Origin: Anaerolineaceae bacterium UBA6086
Lineage (GTDB): Bacteria > Chloroflexota > Anaerolineae > Anaerolineales > Anaerolineaceae
Assembly (NCBI GenBank): GCA_002436005.1
Contig: DIXG01000019.1
Coordinates: forward strand, 1-40,739
Length of the DNA: 40,739 nt
Reading direction: 5' to 3'
Each line of letters begins with the position of its first letter. Position 1 is the first letter of the stretch. The notes below the pieces were generated by a model. That model did no database searches. It saw only the letters and a program-made list of their open reading frames with translations, and was not told the origin of the DNA. Below, piece by piece: positions 24,727 to 33,247 of this stretch. The position numbers and the translations under genes were made by a program.

Positions 24727-26247
24727 TTAGCTGAAAAAATGATCCAGCATCGTCTCCATACGGATATAGTTATCAATCAGCGGTTGATAAAGTGCCTGGT
24801 TTTCAGGATTGGGTAACTGCGGATTGGGTAATAATTTGGCGTGCTCTGCTGCAAACTGCGCCAGGTCATCGATCAGACCGGCGGCTTTGCCTGCAATCAT
24901 AGCTGCGCCCCAGGTGCCAAATTCATTGCCCTGCAGGCGATAGTAGGTGGTGTTGAGGACATCGGCTTTGATTTGATTCCAAACCGCGCTTTTGGCCCCG
25001 CCGCCCATACCTCTTGCTTCATAAAACCGTTGCTCTGGCAGCAGTTCTCGCATGATGCCGAGATAATAAGCGTATTCAAAGGCGACGCTTTCCAGCATCG
25101 ATCGGATCAGGTGCGCCTGGTTGTGCGACCATGAAAGGCCAACCCAGGCGCCGCGCATTTCTGGGTTGCTGGGGCAAATCCGCCCGCCAAAGTGCGGCGA
25201 GAACATCAGTCCCTCAGATCCCGGCGGCACATTGGCAGCGATCGCGGTCATGGCATCATAGGCGTCAGAGCAAGGGTCTTGCTGATCATCGTGGAAGATG
25301 TTATCACGCAGCCACCTGAGAGCGATCCCGCCGCCGCCGATATATGCTAATGGGTTCCACAAACCCGGGAGGACGGAATGCATGGTGAGCAGCGCCCGGT
25401 TTTGGGTGTCTGCTACGAATGTGTCGGTGCAGCCAGCCAGGACGGAGGCGGTGCCGGCCACATCAAACAGGAGCCCAGGCTGCACAATGCCAGCGCCGAG
25501 GGCATTGGCAGCCGTGTCACCCGCGCCAGCGGCAATGATCGTGCCAGGTGCCAAGCCAAAATCCCTGGATGCTTTCTCCGTGGTCTCACCAATTGCTTCC
25601 CAGGGTTCGACAATGCGTGGAAGTTTCTGGATATCCATCCCAAATTGATCGCATAAATCCTGAGACCATGCGCCGGCTTGGGCGTCGGAAAATCCGGAAA
25701 AATGGATGTAGGTGTAGTCGATGAATGCCTGATCGGCGGTTAGTCCAGCCAGGCGACCGGCAACATAGGCGGTTGGCATGAGGAATTTGGCAATCTGATG
25801 GTAGGTTGCGGGTTCTTCGTTTTTCCACCACAGCATTTTGGGGCCGTGGTTGCAGGTGGGTGGACAGCCGGTCAGTTGCGTGATTTTTTCACCGGCTTCC
25901 TGCGCCATCCATTTAATAAAGGGTTGGCAGCGCATATCCAGCCAGGAATCAAACCGGGAACCAGGCTGATAGGCTTCGTTGATAGACCCAACCCCCGCCA
26001 TCTGGGAATCAAAGGCAATCGCTGCGATTTCCTTTGGGTCAATTCCACTCTGGGCAAGACATTCTTTGACCGTTTTGGCGGCAGAGTCATAAAAATCGTC
26101 GTTTTCCTGTTCCACAATGCCGGGTTTTGGATAGTAAAGCATCACTTCGGTGACGGATTCTGCAACCAGCTTTCCGTCCACCGTGTAAAGTGATGTTTTG
26201 GTACTGCTCGTGCCAAGATCCACCCCGATGAGAAATTTTTTCGTCAA
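24727..26247 (-). CDS. FGGY-family carbohydrate kinase (xylulokinase-like)
   Basis: A 506-residue sugar kinase with the FGGY fold: LIGVDLGTSSTKTSLY at the start, AIAFDSQMAG, the ATP-site AAGAGDTAANALGAG, and GGGAKSAVWNQIKADVLNT near the end. It phosphorylates a sugar, ketose or polyol with ATP. Xylulokinases are the nearest type by motif, but the substrate cannot be read from sequence. The start is a TTG at 26247 with aggag six bases upstream. It lies 39 bases downstream of the regulator gene and is the first metabolic gene of the minus-strand operon. Confidence 0.9.
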   Translation of the reverse strand: MTKKFLIGVDLGTSSTKTSLYTVDGKLVAESVTEVMLYYPKPGIVEQENDDFYDSAAKTVKECLAQSGIDPKEIAAIAFDSQMAGVGSINEAYQPGSRFDSWLDMRCQPFIKWMAQEAGEKITQLTGCPPTCNHGPKMLWWKNEEPATYHQIAKFLMPTAYVAGRLAGLTADQAFIDYTYIHFSGFSDAQAGAWSQDLCDQFGMDIQKLPRIVEPWEAIGETTEKASRDFGLAPGTIIAAGAGDTAANALGAGIVQPGLLFDVAGTASVLAGCTDTFVADTQNRALLTMHSVLPGLWNPLAYIGGGGIALRWLRDNIFHDDQQDPCSDAYDAMTAIAANVPPGSEGLMFSPHFGGRICPSNPEMRGAWVGLSWSHNQAHLIRSMLESVAFEYAYYLGIMRELLPEQRFYEARGMGGGAKSAVWNQIKADVLNTTYYRLQGNEFGTWGAAMIAGKAAGLIDDLAQFAAEHAKLLPNPQLPNPENQALYQPLIDNYIRMETMLDHFFS

Positions 26248-26286
26248 ATTTACTCCTAAAGACTCGCAGGATTCAGGGTGACAGCA

Positions 26287-27048
26287 TCAGTCCGGCAGAT
26301 CCCCGTTGAAATGGACCAGCTCGACTTCAAAGCGAGAGCGGTCGCCGCGATGCAGGGCGTGGTAATATTCAACTGCCTGACCCGACTTCGTATAGCTGAC
26401 ACTATCCAGCATGATCAACGGATCCCCCTCATCAATATCCAGCAATTTTGCCTGTTCTTCGCTGGCGAGCACTGCCTCAATGTACCTTTTACCTCGGTAA
26501 ATTTTGATATTGTTGGCTGTTTCCAGGTATTCGTAGAGAGAACGGTGGGTGAGGTCAATGTTGGGCAGGTCAGGCGATATTATCAATGGAATGTAGGTTG
26601 TGACCACCTGGATGGGTTCATCGTGTATGAAACGCAGTCTTTGGATTTCAACAATATCTGTTCCAGGGGCAACATCCAAGTATTCCGCCACTTTATCGTT
26701 GGCTCTGGTGACGTCTTGGAAGAGCACTTTTGTGACAGGCGTCAAACCTCTTTCGACCATGTCCTGGTAAAAACCGGTCAACTTCTGGATCAAGCCTTCA
26801 CTGATTTTTGGTTTGGCGACAAAGGTTCCTTTGCCCTTGCGTTTGACAATAATTTCGCTGGTTTCCAGCTCGCGCAGCGCTTGCCGCACCACCGTCCGGC
26901 TAATACCAAAAGAATCGCATAATTCCATTTCCGATGGGATCTGGTCCCCAGGCTGCCAAACCCCTTCCTGGATGTTTTGTTTAATAATCTCAATTAATTG
27001 GTGGTAATAAGGAATATGGCTGTTATAAATGATTGATCTCTCCAGCAT
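26287..27048 (-). CDS. GntR/HutC-family transcriptional regulator
   Basis: A 253-residue regulator. Residues 8-75 form the GntR winged helix: PYYHQLIEIIKQNI, PGDQIPSEMELCDSFGISRTVVRQAL, and the GKGTFV wing. A UTRA effector domain follows (about 95-245), which in HutC-type regulators binds a sugar phosphate or related ligand. I chose the ATG at 27048, preceded by ggaggg; a further ATG at 27078 lies inside a predicted operator. The gene is first in the minus-strand operon, so it is autoregulated. The palindrome with core TGTAATNACA at this promoter and at three others in the cluster is its probable binding site. It most likely acts as a repressor released by a pathway intermediate. Confidence 0.92.
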   Translation of the reverse strand: MLERSIIYNSHIPYYHQLIEIIKQNIQEGVWQPGDQIPSEMELCDSFGISRTVVRQALRELETSEIIVKRKGKGTFVAKPKISEGLIQKLTGFYQDMVERGLTPVTKVLFQDVTRANDKVAEYLDVAPGTDIVEIQRLRFIHDEPIQVVTTYIPLIISPDLPNIDLTHRSLYEYLETANNIKIYRGKRYIEAVLASEEQAKLLDIDEGDPLIMLDSVSYTKSGQAVEYYHALHRGDRSRFEVELVHFNGDLPD

Positions 27049-27077
27049 CGAAGCCCTCCAGTGCCGCCTTGTAATCA

Positions 27078-27087
27078 TGTAATTACA
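27078..27087. promoter_or_regulatory. Predicted GntR operator O1
   Basis: TGTAATTACA is a perfect 10-base palindrome three bases downstream of the minus-strand -10 box of the regulator gene. A second, partly matching half (ttgtaatca) lies beside it at 27069-27077. The same core recurs at 27233, 30234 and 31589. Confidence 0.7.
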
Positions 27088-27090
27088 ACT

Positions 27091-27118
27091 ATTATATAAT
27101 AAATTCTTATTCTGTCAA
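27091..27118 (-). promoter_or_regulatory. Promoter of the minus-strand sugar operon
   Basis: Read on the minus strand, TTGACA (27118-27113) is followed after 16 bases by TATAAT (27096-27091). It is close to the sigma-70 consensus. The regulator gene starts about 43 bases further on. Confidence 0.75.
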
Positions 27119-27192
27119 TCCCAGGTTGTACGGTAATTTTTACATTAATCTCATAAAAATTATGCTGATTATTACAATTGTCAGGATTGCCA

Positions 27193-27221
27193 TTGAAAAA
27201 TTTTGCCAACGTCATTATAAT
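27193..27221 (+). promoter_or_regulatory. Promoter of the plus-strand dehydrogenase operon
   Basis: TTGAAA (27193-27198), a 17-base spacer and TATAAT (27216-27221). The palindrome O2 follows 9 bases later. The leader to the gene at 27437 is then about 200 bases, in which I see no further structure. Confidence 0.7.
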
Positions 27222-27230
27222 AATGTAAAA

Positions 27231-27244
27231 CCTGTAATTACAGG
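27231..27244. promoter_or_regulatory. Predicted GntR operator O2
   Basis: CCTGTAATTACAGG is a perfect 14-base palindrome just downstream of the plus-strand -10 box, overlapping the expected transcription start. It is the best copy of the four and so the best guide to the consensus. Confidence 0.75.
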
Positions 27245-27436
27245 ATAACATTTTAGTGCGTTCTTTGTCAATCTTTTCGATATGGCAAAATGCAGGCTGC
27301 GTTTTCATGGCAGGGAATGGGTTTGGTTGCCTTGTGAACGATGAAGATCGCACATGCCCTGGAGATTGGGAAATGGCATGGGTGTAGGCACTAAACGCTG
27401 CAATTAACAGGAAACACGAGGAAAAGGAGTTTCAGA

Positions 27437-28606
27437 ATGAGTCATGTAAATGTCGCCATTATTGGCGCAAGTTTTATGGGGCGGGCGCACAGCAATGCCT
27501 GGCGAAAGGTGGATCAATTTTTTGATTTGAAGGTGAAGCCTGTTCTCAAAGTTGCCTGTGATGTGGATGCAGAGCGCATCACACCCTTTGCCCAACGATG
27601 GGGTTGGGAAGAGGCTGCAACCGAGTGGGAACGTGTGGTTGAGCGCAAAGATATTGATATTATTGATATCTGCACGCCGACCTTTCTTCATAAGGAGATG
27701 GTTTTGGCTGCAGCAGCAAATGGAAAGAAGATCTTTTGCGAAAAGCCGGTTGGACGTAATTTTGAGGAAGCGAAGGAAATGTATGCAGCCGTCAAGAAGG
27801 CAGGCGTATTGAATTATCTCAACCATAATTATCGTCGGGTGCCGGCGGTGTCGCTTGCCAAGAAAATGATTGCTGAAGGCGAGCTGGGTGAAATCTATCA
27901 CTGGCGGGGTGCTTATCTGCAGGATTGGATCAGTGATCCTAACTTCCCTCTTACCTGGCATCTTCAAAAAGACAAGGCTGGCGCAGGTCCTCAAAATGAC
28001 CTGAATTCCCACAGCGTTGATTTGGGCAGGTACCTGGTTGGTGAGATTTCATCTGTGACGGCAATGTTGAAGACCTTCATAGAGGAGCGTCCCCTGCCAG
28101 GGAAAAACGCCGGCACATTTTCAGCGGGTTCATCTTCAGAGTCGGCTGAGATGGCAAAAGTGACGGTTGAAGACGCTGCTTTTATGGTGGTCGAATTTGA
28201 AAATGGGGCTTTGGGCTCCTTTGACACCAGTCGATTTGCCAACGGGCGCAAGAACTACAACACTTTTGAGATCTATGGCAGCAAGGGCAGCATTTCATTT
28301 AATATGGAACGCATGAATGAGCTGGAATATCTGAACATGGCAGACCCGATGGGAAGGCAGGGCTTCCGCACGATCCAGACGACAGACCCATCCCACCCCT
28401 ATGTGGCTGCCTGGTGGCCGCCCGGCCACATCATTGGCTATGAACATACCTTTGTGCATGCGGTCAAGGATTTTTTGGACGCCATTCATAATGATACAGA
28501 AGTGACACCGAACCTCTATGATGGGATGAAGGTCATGCAAGTGTTAGAAGCCGGAAACCGATCCTCAGCTACCCGTCAGCATGTTGATGTGGCTGATGTT
28601 GTTTAG
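27437..28606 (+). CDS. Gfo/Idh/MocA-family dehydrogenase 2
   Basis: A 389-residue NAD(P)-dependent oxidoreductase. It has an N-terminal Rossmann fold (VNVAIIGASFMGRAHSNAW), the EKPVGRNFEEA segment with the family lysine, NHNYRRVPAV, and NDLNSHSVDLGRYLVGE with the catalytic histidine. The C-terminal beta-sheet domain has FENGALGSFDTSRFANG. It probably oxidises a hydroxyl of a sugar or cyclitol. The start is supported by aaaggag. It is the first gene of the divergent plus-strand operon, under its own operator, and is followed after 31 bases by the isomerase-like gene. Confidence 0.88.
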   Translation: MSHVNVAIIGASFMGRAHSNAWRKVDQFFDLKVKPVLKVACDVDAERITPFAQRWGWEEAATEWERVVERKDIDIIDICTPTFLHKEMVLAAAANGKKIFCEKPVGRNFEEAKEMYAAVKKAGVLNYLNHNYRRVPAVSLAKKMIAEGELGEIYHWRGAYLQDWISDPNFPLTWHLQKDKAGAGPQNDLNSHSVDLGRYLVGEISSVTAMLKTFIEERPLPGKNAGTFSAGSSSESAEMAKVTVEDAAFMVVEFENGALGSFDTSRFANGRKNYNTFEIYGSKGSISFNMERMNELEYLNMADPMGRQGFRTIQTTDPSHPYVAAWWPPGHIIGYEHTFVHAVKDFLDAIHNDTEVTPNLYDGMKVMQVLEAGNRSSATRQHVDVADVV

Positions 28607-28637
28607 GATAGATTGATTGAAAAGAGAATGGAGAATC

Positions 28638-29969
28638 ATGAAAGCTAATCTTGTGCCTGTATATTTTCAAGATGAGAAGGATCCTGGTTTTGTTAAACAG
28701 GTGGACGTGCTGAAGGATTTGCTGAAAGACACTGCTGAGCTCTCAACACCTGTCAAGCTTGGCGATCCTGTGCCGGATTCGGCAGATGCGGTTGTTTTCC
28801 CGCAAATGCTGGGTGAAGCCTATCGTCATGTGGAAGATTTTCAAAAATTGCCACAGCCGATCCTGGTGATCACTTCTGAATTTGGCACCGTTTCCATGTG
28901 GGATTGGGAAATCAATAGTTTTTTGGGGTCCTATGGCGTGAAAGTGATCGCCCCTGCCAACCTGGAGTCCACACTCAAAGCTTGCAAAGCGATTGCCCTC
29001 AAGAAGCAGCTCAAGCAATCCAAGCTGTTGGTCTATCAGGACAATCCTGGAGAGGGCTTTCAGGCTGAGATCTTTAAACGCTTTTACTGGTGGGAAGATG
29101 AGTGCATTCAATCCCTGGAGAAAAAGTTCGGGGTTCAAGTGGTCAAGAAAAGTTTTGAGGCGCTGGGGGCTTACGCCCAGTCTCTATCTGATGAAGCTGC
29201 GCGCCAAGTTTGGGCGAAATGGGAAGAGCGAATTCCAGTTGCGGATCTTTCTGAACGACAGATCTTGAGCGCGGTTAAGGTGTATATGGCGCTGAAAGAG
29301 GAATTGGATCAGGATCCGGACATTATTGCCGCAGGGATTAACTGCTTGAACGAATCGCACTTTTCGGATACAACCCCCTGCCTTGCCTGGAATATGCTCT
29401 ATGAGGAGCGCAATCTTGCCTGGGGCTGCGAGGCGGATCTGGTGGTGATGCTGACGGAGGTTCTGCTTGATAAGGCGCTGGGTGTGCCCTTTATGATGAC
29501 CAACCTGTATCCGTTCCTGATGGGCATGGCAGCATTGAAGCATGAGAACATTCCCCATTTCCCCGAAGTTGACTCAGAATTTGAAAATCATATCCTGACA
29601 GCGCACTGCGGCTATTTGGGCGTTGTGCCGCAATCTTTCTCAACAGAGTGGACGTTACGCAAGAAGGTGCTGGCAATTGTCAATGACAATGCGACCGCCA
29701 TCGATGCACGCATGGCTGAAGGGGAGATGACCCTGGTGAAGCTGGTGCCCCCGTTTGATAAACTATCGGTGATCGAAGGGCAGATTACCAAGTATGCACA
29801 ATTTACCAATTCTGATTGTTTGAATGGTGCTGTGCTCAAGGTGCCTAACGGAAAACGAATGATGAACGAACTGGCATCTCATCACTATATCCTGACCAAT
29901 GGCCACAATTTGTCAGACCTGGATATGCTTGCCAAGGTGTTTGATATGGAGGTTGCGGTCATCGATTAG
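28638..29969 (+). CDS. L-fucose/L-arabinose isomerase-like protein
   Basis: A 443-residue protein that follows the FucI/AraA fold plan. The first part (to about 150) has alternating strand-helix units with VVFPQMLGEAYR and PILVITSEFGTVSMWDWE. The middle has DIIAAGINCLNESHFSDTTPCLAWNMLYEERNLAWGCEADL, where the two acidic residues of the metal site (Glu in NES; Glu in CEAD) appear. The last part has ILTAHCGYLGVVP. Aldose-ketose isomerisation is the family reaction, but many members of this broad group have unknown substrates. I chose the ATG at 28638, with ggaga upstream; an earlier TTG at 28617 is possible. Confidence 0.75.
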   Translation: MKANLVPVYFQDEKDPGFVKQVDVLKDLLKDTAELSTPVKLGDPVPDSADAVVFPQMLGEAYRHVEDFQKLPQPILVITSEFGTVSMWDWEINSFLGSYGVKVIAPANLESTLKACKAIALKKQLKQSKLLVYQDNPGEGFQAEIFKRFYWWEDECIQSLEKKFGVQVVKKSFEALGAYAQSLSDEAARQVWAKWEERIPVADLSERQILSAVKVYMALKEELDQDPDIIAAGINCLNESHFSDTTPCLAWNMLYEERNLAWGCEADLVVMLTEVLLDKALGVPFMMTNLYPFLMGMAALKHENIPHFPEVDSEFENHILTAHCGYLGVVPQSFSTEWTLRKKVLAIVNDNATAIDARMAEGEMTLVKLVPPFDKLSVIEGQITKYAQFTNSDCLNGAVLKVPNGKRMMNELASHHYILTNGHNLSDLDMLAKVFDMEVAVID

Positions 29970-29999
29970 TTCCGCACCTTCCTTTGAACTATTTTGATC

Positions 30000-30057
30000 C
30001 GGTCTTCCGCGAATGAATAGGATGACAAAAGCCTAAACTTTTTTGGAAGACCGTTTT
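30000..30057 (+). terminator. Long-loop terminator after the isomerase-like gene
   Basis: cggtcttcc (30000-30008) pairs perfectly with ggaagaccg (30045-30053), and ttttattt follows. The 36-base loop is unusually long for an intrinsic terminator. It separates the dehydrogenase/isomerase operon from the transporter promoter. Confidence 0.5.
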
Positions 30058-30162
30058 ATTTCTTTGAATTCATATGGATTATTTACTGGAATTTTTATGG
30101 AGATTGACATATGCAATTAACTGAATAAATAATAAAATTGCACCTGTTTAGGCTCTTAACAG

Positions 30163-30196
30163 GCTGTTAATTCGCTGTTAATTCGCTTGTTAATTC
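30163..30196 (+). repeat. Three direct repeats abutting the transporter -35 box
   Basis: gctgttaattc occurs at 30163-30173 and 30174-30184, and gcttgttaattc at 30185-30196. The units are 11, 11 and 12 bases, close to one helical turn each, and end four bases before TTGACA. This is the layout of a stacked activator site. No such repeat lies at the other operators. Confidence 0.6.
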
Positions 30197-30200
30197 GCTC

Positions 30201-30229
30201 TTGACAGTTTATTGACTCTTTTATATAAT
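30201..30229 (+). promoter_or_regulatory. Promoter of the sugar transporter operon
   Basis: TTGACA (30201-30206), a 17-base spacer and TATAAT (30224-30229): a full sigma-70 consensus. It drives the binding-protein gene at 30389, after a leader of about 150 bases in which I see nothing further. Confidence 0.8.
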
Positions 30230-30231
30230 AG

Positions 30232-30245
30232 CTTGTAATGACAGG
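30232..30245. promoter_or_regulatory. Predicted GntR operator O3
   Basis: CTTGTAATGACAGG matches the O2 palindrome at 12 of 14 positions. It lies two bases after the -10 box, over the expected transcription start. Confidence 0.7.
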
Positions 30246-30388
30246 ACAACAATATAACAATTCCTAGTTCCAATCTCTTTTTTTTGCCCGGCATACCTTT
30301 GAGCCTGTCCGTATGCCAAAAAATTGTCAATCTTGAGCCAGGCTGACTGGATCAAGAAAATCATTAAATACCTGATGGAGGTAGAAAA

Positions 30389-31438
30389 ATGAAGAAGTAT
30401 TTGAAGGTTTTAGTTGTTCTTAGCTTGGTGGTGTTCCTTGTGGCCGCTTGCGCCCCAACACCAGCTGAGGAACCGGTTGTAGAAGAGCCGGAAGTTGTGG
30501 AAGATGAAGAGATCCTGATTGCCTTCCTTCCCAAGAGCATCGGCGGTGCTTGGTTCACCCGTATGTTTGCGGGTTTTGAACGTTACGCCGAGAAGAACCC
30601 CAATGTCACAGTCATTCAAATTGGTGCATCCGAAGGTGATGCTGCCCTGCAGAATGCTGCCATTGAGGACTTCATCACCCAGGCACAGGGCGTGAAAGCT
30701 GGTCTTGCAATCTCCTTCGTTTCCCCCGAAGCAACTGAGCAGACCACGAAAAAAGCCATGGATGCCGGTATCGTTGTGATTGGCAACGAAGCACCAGCAG
30801 CAGTCAATGTTCACTATGACATTGAAGCCTTTGACATCCCGACTTGGGGTGCAGCATTGGCAGATGAGATGGCCAATGGTATGGGCGGGGAAGGCGAATA
30901 TCTGATCATGGTTGGTAAGCTTTCTTCGGCAGCCCATATGGCATGGGCTGGCGCTTTGCAGGAAAACCTGGAAGCAAATTATCCCAACATCACCCTGGTC
31001 CAGGATCCCTATCCAGAAGGAAACTACGATCAGCAGGCATCCTACGAGAAAATGACAGAGCTCTTGAAACTCTATCCCGATCTGAAGGGTGTCTTCTGCA
31101 CCTCCGCTACCGATTCCGCTGGGATCGCACGCGCAATTGATGACGCTGGTAAGCAGGATCAGACCTACTTCATCACCTTTGGTACACCTGACCTGTATGA
31201 GGACTTCCTCAAGAGCGGCGCCACCGATGTTGTCACCGGTTGGGACCCCTCAATGATGGGTGAGGCAATGGCAAACATGATTGTCAAGATTTTGAATGGT
31301 GAAACCATTGAAAATGGTGCCGATCTGGGTGCATTCGGGTTTGACGAAGTCATCGTTGAAGGCAAACTGGTCAAGGGTAACTCCTGGCAGCGCATCACCG
31401 TTGAAAACGTTGACGAGATTCTTGAACGAGACTATTGA
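30389..31438 (+). CDS. Sugar ABC transporter substrate-binding lipoprotein
   Basis: A 349-residue type I periplasmic binding protein of the CUT2 (ribose/galactose/inositol) kind. It has a lipoprotein signal peptide with lipobox VAAC (Cys21) and an acidic Pro/Glu/Val-rich tether. The mature domain begins EILIAFLPKSIGGAWFTRMF, has GLAISFVSPEAT and IVVIGNEAPA in the first lobe, and GVFCTSATDSAGIARAIDDAG in the second. It binds the substrate outside and delivers it to the permeases. It has a strong promoter and ggagg ribosome site, and a stable hairpin follows it, which fits higher expression than the other transporter genes. Confidence 0.92.
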   Translation: MKKYLKVLVVLSLVVFLVAACAPTPAEEPVVEEPEVVEDEEILIAFLPKSIGGAWFTRMFAGFERYAEKNPNVTVIQIGASEGDAALQNAAIEDFITQAQGVKAGLAISFVSPEATEQTTKKAMDAGIVVIGNEAPAAVNVHYDIEAFDIPTWGAALADEMANGMGGEGEYLIMVGKLSSAAHMAWAGALQENLEANYPNITLVQDPYPEGNYDQQASYEKMTELLKLYPDLKGVFCTSATDSAGIARAIDDAGKQDQTYFITFGTPDLYEDFLKSGATDVVTGWDPSMMGEAMANMIVKILNGETIENGADLGAFGFDEVIVEGKLVKGNSWQRITVENVDEILERDY

Positions 31439-31458
31439 TCTTTATTGATGCTACGAGA

Positions 31459-31491
31459 ACATATGAGGGTAACCAGGTTACCCTCATATGT
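31459..31491 (+). terminator. Stable hairpin between binding-protein and ATPase genes
   Basis: acatatgagggtaa (31459-31472) pairs perfectly with ttaccctcatatgt (31478-31491) around loop ccagg. The arms are fully symmetrical, so it works on either strand. The tail ttaac is only weakly T-rich. It probably protects the 3' end of the binding-protein message or acts as a partial terminator. Confidence 0.6.
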
Positions 31492-31574
31492 TTAACAAAA
31501 TTGATTGTGCAAAGTAGTTAATGGACAGCCTGGATGATACTAGAAATCCCATTCCGGGATGAGGGAATCAGAAT

Positions 31575-31580
31575 TATAAT
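31575..31580 (+). promoter_or_regulatory. -10 box of an internal transporter promoter
   Basis: TATAAT lies at 31575-31580, followed by operator O4. No good -35 element lies 16-18 bases upstream (ttccgg at the expected place), so the promoter may need an activator. The ATPase gene starts 150 bases downstream. Confidence 0.5.
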
Positions 31581-31586
31581 TATTTC

Positions 31587-31600
31587 GTTGTAATCACAAC
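31587..31600. promoter_or_regulatory. Predicted GntR operator O4
   Basis: GTTGTAATCACAAC has perfect five-base arms (gttgt/acaac) and the shared core TGTAATNACA. It lies six bases after the -10 box. Confidence 0.65.
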
Positions 31601-31729
31601 AAAGTGTGATTTATAGAATACCGCTTTTCCACTCTGCTTTTTGCTATCTGTGACAATTAGATTTTAGAATAACTAACGAAACAAATTGGGCTGACCATTG
31701 ATTACTTAGAAAAAGAATGTGCTGATATT

Positions 31730-33220
31730 ATGGAAAATAACGTTATTGAATTACGCGATATCTGTAAATCATTTTACGGCGTCCAGGTGTTAAAGAATAT
31801 TAATCTGGATCTGAAGGTCGGCGAAGCGTTGTGCATCGCGGGGGAGAATGGTTCTGGGAAAAGTACGATGATCAAGATCATCTCCGGTGCCTATGATTAT
31901 GATTATGGCATGTTGAAGATTAATGGAAAAGAATTTCCTAGCATTACCCCCAGCCAATCGATTGCTGAAGGCATCCAGGTGATCTATCAGGATTTTTCTC
32001 TGTTCCCAAATCTGACCGTGGCTGAAAACATCGGGTTGAGCTATCACTTACTTGAAAACAAGAAGGCTTACAATGCGAAATCCAGTCGAGAAATTGCCAG
32101 AGAAAGCCTTAACCGAATTGGCGTTGACCTGGATTTGGATAGGCTTGTTGAAGACATCCCGGTTGCGCAGAAACAAATTGTGGCGATTGCTCGCGCTATC
32201 ATGCAGGACGCCAAAGTGGTCATCATGGATGAACCCACAACGGCATTGACTCAAAATGAGATCTACCGACTGTATGATATCATCAACAATTTGAAAGCAT
32301 CCGGGGTTTCAATCATTTTTGTCAGTCATAAACTGGACGAAATCTTTGCGGTTTGTGACCGGGTGTATGTCATCCGAAACGGCAAGGAAGTGGCTAATTA
32401 CCCGGTAGACCAGTTTGAGCGGGGAAAACTGTCCTACTACATGACGGGTGCAGAGATTTACGAGGAAGCTTTTGTTCCTGAAGAACTCAGCGAGGAACCT
32501 GTCTTTGAAGTGAGAGGATATTCCAATAGAAACAACTTCAAAGATATTTCATTCAAAATTCATCACGGCGAAATATTGTGTATCACCGGGCGGCTTGGGT
32601 CTGGCAGGGGTGAGCTGGCCAAAACTTTGTTTGGGGTCTCGCCTGCTACCGAGGGAGAAATGTTCATCCACGGCAAACCGGTTCGTGTTCGCAATGTTTC
32701 TGAAGCCATTAAACATAAAATAGCTTACATTCCGGATGACCGGCTTGCAGAAGGTATATTCTTAAGGGCATCGATTAAAGATAATTTGGTTGCGGTGATT
32801 CTGGATAACTTGAAGAATAAATTAGGACTTGTGAATGAGAAGGTTAAGGCAAAGTCAGCCGCAGAATGGCAGGAAAGACTTGCCATCAAGGCAACGTTGG
32901 GGGCTCCAGGGCAAAGCCTCTCAGGCGGAAACCAGCAGCGCGTGGTGCTTGGCAAATGGTTGGCTTCGAATCCGGAAGTGCTTATCTTGAACTGCCCCAC
33001 AATGGGCGTTGATGTTAAATCAAAGAGTGAGATTCACGAGTTGATTCGAGAAATGGCTGCACATGACATTGCGATACTCTTGATCTCTGATGATATTGGA
33101 GAAATCCTGAATAATTCAAACAGAGTGATTGTGATGAACGATGGCAGGATTTCCTTTGAAGCTGAAACGGAGACTCTGGATTACGACAGCTTGAGCGAAA
33201 AAATCACAGAGATTCTTTAA
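31730..33220 (+). CDS. Sugar ABC transporter ATP-binding protein (CUT2, RbsA/MglA-like)
   Basis: A 496-residue tandem ATPase. The first half has Walker A GENGSGKST, VIYQDFSLFPNLTVAENI with the Q-loop, a signature region reduced to VAQKQIVAIARAI, and Walker B VVIMDEPTTAL. The second half has the usual degenerate Walker A of this group (GRLGSGRGELAKTLFG) with an intact SGGNQQRVVLGKWL signature and LILNCPTMGVDV, where Asn-Cys replaces Asp-Glu. It powers sugar import with two permeases and the lipoprotein. It begins 291 bases after the binding-protein gene, under operator O4, and has a weak ribosome site. Confidence 0.93.
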   Translation: MENNVIELRDICKSFYGVQVLKNINLDLKVGEALCIAGENGSGKSTMIKIISGAYDYDYGMLKINGKEFPSITPSQSIAEGIQVIYQDFSLFPNLTVAENIGLSYHLLENKKAYNAKSSREIARESLNRIGVDLDLDRLVEDIPVAQKQIVAIARAIMQDAKVVIMDEPTTALTQNEIYRLYDIINNLKASGVSIIFVSHKLDEIFAVCDRVYVIRNGKEVANYPVDQFERGKLSYYMTGAEIYEEAFVPEELSEEPVFEVRGYSNRNNFKDISFKIHHGEILCITGRLGSGRGELAKTLFGVSPATEGEMFIHGKPVRVRNVSEAIKHKIAYIPDDRLAEGIFLRASIKDNLVAVILDNLKNKLGLVNEKVKAKSAAEWQERLAIKATLGAPGQSLSGGNQQRVVLGKWLASNPEVLILNCPTMGVDVKSKSEIHELIREMAAHDIAILLISDDIGEILNNSNRVIVMNDGRISFEAETETLDYDSLSEKITEIL

Positions 33221-33247
33221 CACAAGATTAGAGGTTTGGATAGACTA

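Noticed and set aside
26278..26922. Plus-strand ORF of 214 codons
   Set aside because: It is the complement of the GntR regulator gene and has no family features.
30163..30196. Short direct repeats as a CRISPR remnant
   Set aside because: The units are 11-12 bases and directly adjacent, without spacers, and no cas gene is in the window.
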